DNA of 5,880 nt from positions 1-5,880 of the forward strand of contig RGES01000087.1 in NCBI GenBank assembly GCA_009917805.1, given 5' to 3'. This stretch comes from Verrucomicrobiota bacterium (GTDB lineage Bacteria; Verrucomicrobiota; Verrucomicrobiia; Opitutales; UBA953). Shown in pieces: positions 1 to 5,880 of this stretch. The number at the start of each line of letters is the position of its first letter. Within the stretch, counting starts at the first letter, position 1. The notes beneath the pieces were generated by a model that saw nothing but the letters and a program-made list of their open reading frames with translations, was not told the origin of the DNA and did no database searches. Position numbers and translations under genes: made by a program.

Positions 1-2055
1 GCCCATGGAACGGACGTCGGACTCGTGGAAGCGGATGGACATGCCGGACTGCGAGATCATCACGACCTCGTTGTCGCCGTTGGTCAGCTTGGCCGCGATC
101 AGGCGGTCGCCGTGCTCGATGTTGATGCCGATGATGCCGCCCTTGCGGTAGTTGGCGTACTTCGAGATCTCGGTCTTCTTGATCGTGCCGTTGGCGGTGC
201 ACATCATGAGGAACTTGCCTTCCTCGAAGTTGGAGACGCAGACCATCGCGGCCAGCTTCTCGTCGTCCTTGAGGTCGAGCAGGCGGGCGATCGACTTGCC
301 GCGGGAGGCGCGGTTGGCTTCTTCGATCTCGTAGACCTTCTCCACGTAGACGCGTCCGTTGTTCATGAAGAACAGGATGTGGTCATGCGTGTTGGCCGTG
401 AAGAGGTGCTCGATGAAGTCGCTGTCCTCGTCGGACGCGGCCTTGGAGAGCTCGGCGCCCTTGGTGCCCTTGCCGCCGCGCTTCTGGAGGCGATACTGGG
501 CGACCGGGGTGCGCTTGATGAAGCCGGCGTGCGAGACGGTGACCACGCAGCCTTCGTTGGCGACGATGTCCTCCATCGAGAGGTCGCCTTCCTGGGCGGT
601 GACCTTCGTCTTGCGGGGGCCGATGTGCTTCTTGGCGGCGTCGCGGAGCTCCTTCTTGATGAGGGAGAGCAGCTTCGACTCGCTGGAGAGGATGCCGCGG
701 AGCTCTTCGACGAGCGCCATCAGCTCGCGGTACTCGGCCTCGATCTTGTCGCGCTCCAGGCCGGTGAGCTGGTAGAGGCGGAGGTCGAGGATGGCCACGG
801 CCTGGCGTTCGCTGAGGCCGTACTTGGCCATGAGCTTCACGCGGGCCTCGTCGCGGTTGGACGCGGCGCGGATGATCTTCACGAAGTCGTCCAGGTTGCG
901 CAGGGCGATCTTGAAGCCTTCGAGGATATGGGCGCGGTCCTCGGCCTTGCGGAGGCGGAAGCGCGTGCGGCGGGTGACGACGTCGCGGCGGTGCTCGACG
1001 AAGCACTCGAGGAGCTCGCGGATGTTCATCTGCTTCGGACGACGCTTGTCGAGGGCGAGCAGGATGACGCCGAACGAGTTCTCGAAGTTCGTGTGCTTGT
1101 AGAGCTTGTTGATGACGACCTTCGGGTTCTCGTTGCGCTTGAGCTCGATGACCACGCGCGTGTTCTCGTCGGACTCGTCGCGGAGGTCGGAGACCTCGTC
1201 GAGGACCTTCTCGGCGCAGAGGTCGGCGATGTGCTTCACCAGGGAGGAGCGGTTGACGTTGTAGGGCAGCTCCGTGAGGACGATCTGCTCCTTGCCGTTC
1301 TTCATCTCCTCGGTGTGGGCCACGCCGCGGACGCGGATGATGCCACGGCCGGTGCGGAGGTACTGCTTGATGCCTTCCTTGCCGTTGATGACGCCGCCGG
1401 TCGGGAAGTCCGGACCGATGATCACCTTCTCGAGGTCTTCGACGGTGGCGCTGGGCTTGTCGATGATGAGGCAGGTGGCCTCGACGAGCTCGTTGAGGTT
1501 ATGGGGCGGGATGTTGGTCGTCATGCCGACCGCGATGCCGGTCGAACCGTTCATCAGCAGGTGGGGCAAGGCGCACGGCAGGACGGTCGGCTCGGTGGTC
1601 GACTCCTTGTAGTTCGGCGTGAAGTCGACCGTGTCCTCGTCGATGTCGGCGAGGAGTTCGGAGGAGATCTCCGAGAGGCGGCACTCGGTGTAACGGTAGG
1701 CCGCGGGCGGATCGCCGTCGACGGAGCCGAAGTTGCCCTGCGGCTCGATGAGCTGGTAGCGCATGACCCAGTTCTGGGCGAGGCGGACGAGCGTGTCGTA
1801 CACGGAGCTGTCGCCGTGCGGGTGGTAGTTCTTCAGCACTTCGCCGACGACGCCGGCGCACTTGTCGAACGGGCGGTTGTGGACGAGGCCTTCGCGGAGC
1901 ATCGCGTAGAGGATGCGGCGCTGCACGGGCTTCAGGCCGTCGCGCGCGTCCGGGAGGGCGCGGGAGACGATGACGGACATCGAGTAGTCGATGTAGGCCG
2001 TCTGCATGATGTCCGTGATGTTGGCGGACGTGAGCTTTTCCTTGTCAGAGTACAT
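1..2055 (-). CDS. gyrA: DNA gyrase subunit A, 5' part (C-terminus beyond window)
   Basis: GyrA is the DNA-breaking and rejoining subunit of gyrase, working with GyrB as A2B2 to introduce negative supercoils. Translating the minus strand from 2055 gives 685 uninterrupted codons that run off the window edge; E. coli GyrA has 875 residues, so much of the C-terminal domain is missing. The winged-helix/tower part is clear: the quinolone-determining stretch HPHGDSSVYD (78-87) has Ser83 and Asp87 as in drug-sensitive enzymes, and the catalytic tyrosine is Y122 in AAYRYTE. The beta-pinwheel begins near 485 and contains the GyrA box QKRGGKG (524-530), which marks gyrase rather than ParC. The start is the only candidate: an in-frame TGA lies nine codons upstream with no ATG, GTG or TTG between. 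No Shine-Dalgarno is visible. It lies 36 bp after gyrB and is probably co-transcribed with it. Identity is very secure. Confidence 0.98.
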   Translation of the reverse strand, partial: MYSDKEKLTSANITDIMQTAYIDYSMSVIVSRALPDARDGLKPVQRRILYAMLREGLVHNRPFDKCAGVVGEVLKNYHPHGDSSVYDTLVRLAQNWVMRYQLIEPQGNFGSVDGDPPAAYRYTECRLSEISSELLADIDEDTVDFTPNYKESTTEPTVLPCALPHLLMNGSTGIAVGMTTNIPPHNLNELVEATCLIIDKPSATVEDLEKVIIGPDFPTGGVINGKEGIKQYLRTGRGIIRVRGVAHTEEMKNGKEQIVLTELPYNVNRSSLVKHIADLCAEKVLDEVSDLRDESDENTRVVIELKRNENPKVVINKLYKHTNFENSFGVILLALDKRRPKQMNIRELLECFVEHRRDVVTRRTRFRLRKAEDRAHILEGFKIALRNLDDFVKIIRAASNRDEARVKLMAKYGLSERQAVAILDLRLYQLTGLERDKIEAEYRELMALVEELRGILSSESKLLSLIKKELRDAAKKHIGPRKTKVTAQEGDLSMEDIVANEGCVVTVSHAGFIKRTPVAQYRLQKRGGKGTKGAELSKAASDEDSDFIEHLFTANTHDHILFFMNNGRVYVEKVYEIEEANRASRGKSIARLLDLKDDEKLAAMVCVSNFEEGKFLMMCTANGTIKKTEISKYANYRKGGIIGINIEHGDRLIAAKLTNGDNEVVMISQSGMSIRFHESDVRSMG

Positions 2056-2091
2056 GTTCGAAGAGGTCTTGAGGTGGGGGCGTCAGGTCGA

Positions 2092-4722
<2,631 letters not shown>

Positions 4723-4729
4723 GTTTTAG

Positions 4730-4738
4730 TGTGTAAAT
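4730..4738 (-). promoter_or_regulatory. DnaA-box-like site, one mismatch, at the gyrB start
   Basis: On the minus strand this reads ATTTACACA, one mismatch (position 1) from TTWTNCACA. It sits 7 bp from the gyrB ATG in the AT-rich leader and opposes the other three sites. Protein bound here would cover the gyrB translation start and probably the promoter. AT-rich sequence makes chance matches more likely, so this is the weakest of the four. Confidence 0.25.
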
Positions 4739-4763
4739 AAATGATATTTCCCCGCCCGCTGGA

Positions 4764-4815
4764 GGGGTGTTTTCATGCTGTTTTTCACAGGGGTATCTGC
4801 AACAGGAAACACCCC
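4764..4815. repeat. 9-bp inverted repeat (GGGGTGTTT...AAACACCCC)
   Basis: Perfect 9-bp arms lie at 4764-4772 and 4807-4815 with 34 nt between them. An inner pair, CTGTT (4778-4782) and AACAG (4801-4805), could extend the stem across an asymmetric internal loop, and a DnaA box overlaps this inner part. The 8-base core GGGGTGTT recurs as a direct copy at 4879-4886. In RNA transcribed toward gyrB the structure would lie in the upstream leader. No U-tract follows, so an intrinsic terminator for oleB is unlikely; an operator or leader structure is more plausible. Confidence 0.5.
4781..4789 (+). promoter_or_regulatory. DnaA box, relaxed consensus
   Basis: TTTTTCACA fits the relaxed DnaA consensus TTWTNCACA at every position. 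It lies inside the loop of the 9-bp inverted repeat (arms 4764-4772 and 4807-4815), about 60 bp upstream of the gyrB start codon, and has the same orientation as the boxes at 4895 and 4906. It is weaker than TTATCCACA. Confidence 0.45.
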
Positions 4816-4878
4816 GACCGTGAATGTTTTTGGGTGGCCAGAAATGACTACCAATCAACCCCTTACAAAAACTAATAG

Positions 4879-4886
4879 GGGGTGTT
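4879..4886 (+). repeat. third copy of the GGGGTGTT motif
   Basis: This is a direct repeat of the left arm core at 4764-4771, 115 bp away, with the inverted copy at 4808-4815 between them. Three copies of an 8-mer in about 120 bp of non-coding DNA suggest binding sites for one factor, though 8-mers rich in G are not rare in a GC-rich genome. Confidence 0.35.
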
Positions 4887-4894
4887 AGGAACCG

Positions 4895-4903
4895 TTGTTC
4901 ACA
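4895..4903 (+). promoter_or_regulatory. DnaA-box-like site, one mismatch, adjacent to the perfect box
   Basis: TTGTTCACA differs from the relaxed consensus TTWTNCACA only at position 3. It is in the same orientation as the perfect box at 4906 and two bases from it, so the start-to-start distance is 11 bp, about one helical turn. Such phasing is what cooperative DnaA binding would use. It would not be called without its neighbour. Confidence 0.45.
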
Positions 4904-4905
4904 CG

Positions 4906-4914
4906 TTATCCACA
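4906..4914 (+). promoter_or_regulatory. DnaA box, perfect consensus
   Basis: TTATCCACA is the exact high-affinity DnaA box of E. coli and most bacteria. It lies 42 bp downstream of the oleB stop and about 184 bp upstream of the gyrB start, within the lower-GC intergenic region and beside further DnaA-like sites. A single 9-mer can occur by chance, but in a GC-rich non-coding segment with neighbouring matches it is a credible binding site for the initiator DnaA. Confidence 0.65.
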
Positions 4915-4921
4915 GGCCTGT
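4912..4921. repeat. 10-bp perfect palindrome overlapping the DnaA box
   Basis: ACAGGCCTGT is a perfect palindrome with no loop, so it is a candidate dimer-binding site rather than a hairpin. It shares three bases with the end of the perfect DnaA box and begins 35 bp beyond the oleB stop. It may be fortuitous. Confidence 0.3.
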
Positions 4922-4955
4922 TCCGCCCCTCGGAAGGAGGCCCTGAAACCATCGC

Positions 4956-5840
4956 TCAGCCTGGGCCGAAAAAGGCCGCGATCGGACCGAGCGCCGCCTC
5001 GCCGGCATCCTCGAGGACGTAGTGGCCCGCATCAGCGAAAAGGAGCTGCTGGGCGGCCGGAAAACGGGCGATGAAGCCTTCCAGGAAGGATCGGTCGAAG
5101 CAGAAGTCCCGCATGCCCCAGCAAAGCAGCATAGGCTTTGCTTTTAGCCCTCCCAGCGAGGCCTCCACCCCCGCCAAGACGGTCCGGGTAGGGTGATCGG
5201 GCTCCATGGGGATATCGGCCACGAAGTCGGCGACCGCACGGCGGACCGAGACCGACCCGTAGGGGGCGAGGAAACCCGCCTTAGCGGCCGGGGTAAGGGG
5301 CTTCTCGACCGACATCCAGGTCGCCGGCCAGGCGAATCCGTTCAGGCCCTGGACGATGAAACGGCCGATCCAAGGAGCGCGGCAGAGGGCGATGCGGGCC
5401 GGTATGCGGTCCGAGAGGAAGGCCCCGGTGTTCGTGACCAGGATCTTGCCCACCCGCTCCGGGCGACGGCCGGCGACCCCGAAGCCGATGGCACCACCCC
5501 AATCATGCACGCCCATGTCGAACTCCTTCAGGCCGAGATGGGCGATAAGGGCTTCGACGTCGGCGATGCGGTCGGCGAGACGCAGGAAGCGGTCCGGGCG
5601 GGCGGAGAGGCCCATGCCGACATGGTCCGGGGCGATGACGCGACGTCCTTGGGCTGCGAGCTTCAGGATCAGGTCACGCCAGAGGAACGACCAAGAAGGA
5701 TTGCCGTGCAGCAGCAGCACCGGACGGCCGTCGCGCGGACCGTGGTCGACATAGCTCATGCGTCCCGACAGCGCGGCGAAATCCTGCGGCACGAACGGAT
5801 AGAGCGCCTGGACGACGGGAGAAAGGGAGAGGTCGCTCAT
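4956..5840 (-). CDS. oleB: OleB-like alpha/beta-hydrolase (beta-lactone decarboxylase, haloalkane dehalogenase fold)
   Basis: This is a complete alpha/beta-hydrolase of 294 residues (296 from the ATG at 5846; numbering below uses that start). Seen: oxyanion segment HGNPSWSF (47-54) with Asn49; nucleophile elbow GVHDWGG with Asp115, flanked by Trp116; an acid after strand 7 in WGMRDFCFD (243-251, probably Asp247); and catalytic His275 in AGHYVLEDA. An aspartate nucleophile with an Asn/Trp pocket is the haloalkane dehalogenase layout. The LYPF start, PDHVGMGLS, WGMRDFCFD and AGHYVLED resemble OleB, which family knowledge assigns to decarboxylation of cis-beta-lactones to olefins in the OleABCD long-chain hydrocarbon pathway. 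No signal peptide is seen, so it is probably cytoplasmic. The 5840 start is preferred because it overlaps the upstream stop as ATGA, suggesting translational coupling; neither start has a good ribosome site. A true dehalogenase or epoxide hydrolase is the alternative; the probable oleA tail upstream argues for OleB. Confidence 0.82.
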   Translation of the reverse strand: MSDLSLSPVVQALYPFVPQDFAALSGRMSYVDHGPRDGRPVLLLHGNPSWSFLWRDLILKLAAQGRRVIAPDHVGMGLSARPDRFLRLADRIADVEALIAHLGLKEFDMGVHDWGGAIGFGVAGRRPERVGKILVTNTGAFLSDRIPARIALCRAPWIGRFIVQGLNGFAWPATWMSVEKPLTPAAKAGFLAPYGSVSVRRAVADFVADIPMEPDHPTRTVLAGVEASLGGLKAKPMLLCWGMRDFCFDRSFLEGFIARFPAAQQLLFADAGHYVLEDAGEAALGPIAAFFGPG

Positions 5841-5880
5841 TGGCATTCGACGGCGAGCATCATGCTGGCGAGGCCGCTGC
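5837..5880 (-). CDS. oleA: 3' end of upstream gene, probably OleA (thiolase-superfamily acyl-CoA condensing enzyme)
   Basis: Only the last 13 codons and a TGA stop are in the window, read in the one frame whose stop overlaps the oleB start as ATGA. The C-terminus reads SGLASMMLAVECQ. A terminal Gly-rich SGL/I turn followed by a short hydrophobic strand is typical of OleA and related thiolase-fold (FabH-like) enzymes, which end in sequences of this style. OleA condenses two fatty acyl-CoAs head to head to a beta-keto acid, the first step of the pathway in which OleB acts last, and oleA directly before oleB is the common order. Thirteen residues cannot prove the family; the call leans on the neighbour. 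Another ketoacyl synthase is possible. Confidence 0.5.
   Translation of the reverse strand, partial: SGLASMMLAVECQ

Larger units (their letters stand above)
4723..4955. other. oleB-gyrB intergenic region: probable gyrBA control region with DnaA-box cluster
   Basis: This 233-bp gap is the only sizeable non-coding stretch and is visibly less GC-rich than the genes around it, with AT-rich patches at 4723-4750 and 4863-4877. It must contain any dedicated promoter for gyrB-gyrA, because no other gap precedes gyrB. No convincing -35/-10 pair is visible on the minus strand. The best single -10-like hexamer is TATCAT (4741-4746, minus), which would leave a leader of only about 10 nt and has no matching -35. 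What stands out is repeated short motifs: DnaA boxes, a GGGGTGTT repeat family and a palindrome, listed separately. No terminator with a U-tract follows oleB, so read-through from ole into gyrB is possible. No plausible small gene or RNA gene was seen. Confidence 0.6.

Noticed and set aside
383..1006. Arg/Pro/His-rich minus-strand reading frames in gyrA and gyrB (also 2708-3148, 3632-4318)
   Set aside because: They lie out of frame inside gyrase coding sequence and have the Arg/Pro-rich composition typical of frame-shifted GC-rich genes.
4741..4746. A gyrB promoter with -10 TATCAT on the minus strand
   Set aside because: No acceptable -35 lies 16-18 bp upstream (that stretch is C-rich), so it was not listed as a promoter.
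4912..4955. Intrinsic terminator after oleB
   Set aside because: The palindrome has no loop, the CCTC/GAGG pairing near 4925-4940 is only four base pairs, and no U-tract follows in the minus-strand RNA.
4723..4955. A firm chromosomal origin (oriC) call
   Set aside because: Only one perfect DnaA box, no recognisable AT-rich unwinding element with DnaA-trios next to it, and no dnaA, dnaN or recF in view; kept as a hypothesis only.
5356..5754. A plus-strand reading frame opposite oleB
   Set aside because: Arg/Ser/Pro-rich antisense shadow of a gene with a full catalytic set on the minus strand.

Overview
The window is GC-rich, and every convincing gene lies on the minus strand. Reading in the direction of transcription (from position 5880 down to 1), the order is: the last 13 codons of an upstream gene that looks like oleA; a complete oleB-type alpha/beta-hydrolase; a 233-bp lower-GC intergenic region; a complete gyrB; and the first 685 codons of gyrA, which runs off the left edge. 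The strong gyrB and gyrA matches show an ordinary bacterial chromosome. The style of the gyrase N-termini, the high GC and the presence of ole genes suggest Verrucomicrobiota, possibly an Opitutus-like lineage. That placement rests on recalled protein resemblance only and is tentative.

Gyrase half (1-4722). GyrB (876 aa) carries the GHKL ATPase, the transducer domain, the TOPRIM metal site and the C-terminal tail. GyrA (at least 685 aa) carries the catalytic tyrosine (Y122) and the GyrA box. The two genes are 36 bp apart, in the same frame, and almost certainly one transcript encoding the A2B2 type II topoisomerase that introduces negative supercoils. Neither start codon has a recognisable Shine-Dalgarno sequence, yet both starts are fixed by close upstream in-frame stops. 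Across both genes there is not one TTA, CTA or TCA codon, which is why a spurious 4.7-kb antisense ORF exists.

Intergenic region (4723-4955). It holds one perfect DnaA box (TTATCCACA), a second site that fits the relaxed DnaA consensus, and two one-mismatch sites, one of them two bases from the perfect box. It also has a 9-bp inverted repeat with a further direct copy of its core, a 10-bp palindrome and AT-rich stretches beside the gyrB start. This is the least explained part of the window. It may be a DnaA-responsive gyrBA promoter or an origin-related element.

Ole half (4956-5880). The hydrolase has the aspartate nucleophile, Asn/Trp pocket and sequence style of OleB, the beta-lactone decarboxylase of long-chain olefin biosynthesis. 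The upstream gene ends in a thiolase-fold-like C-terminus and overlaps oleB by ATGA, fitting oleA-oleB. oleC and oleD do not follow oleB; gyrB does. No mobile element, RNA gene or CRISPR array was seen.
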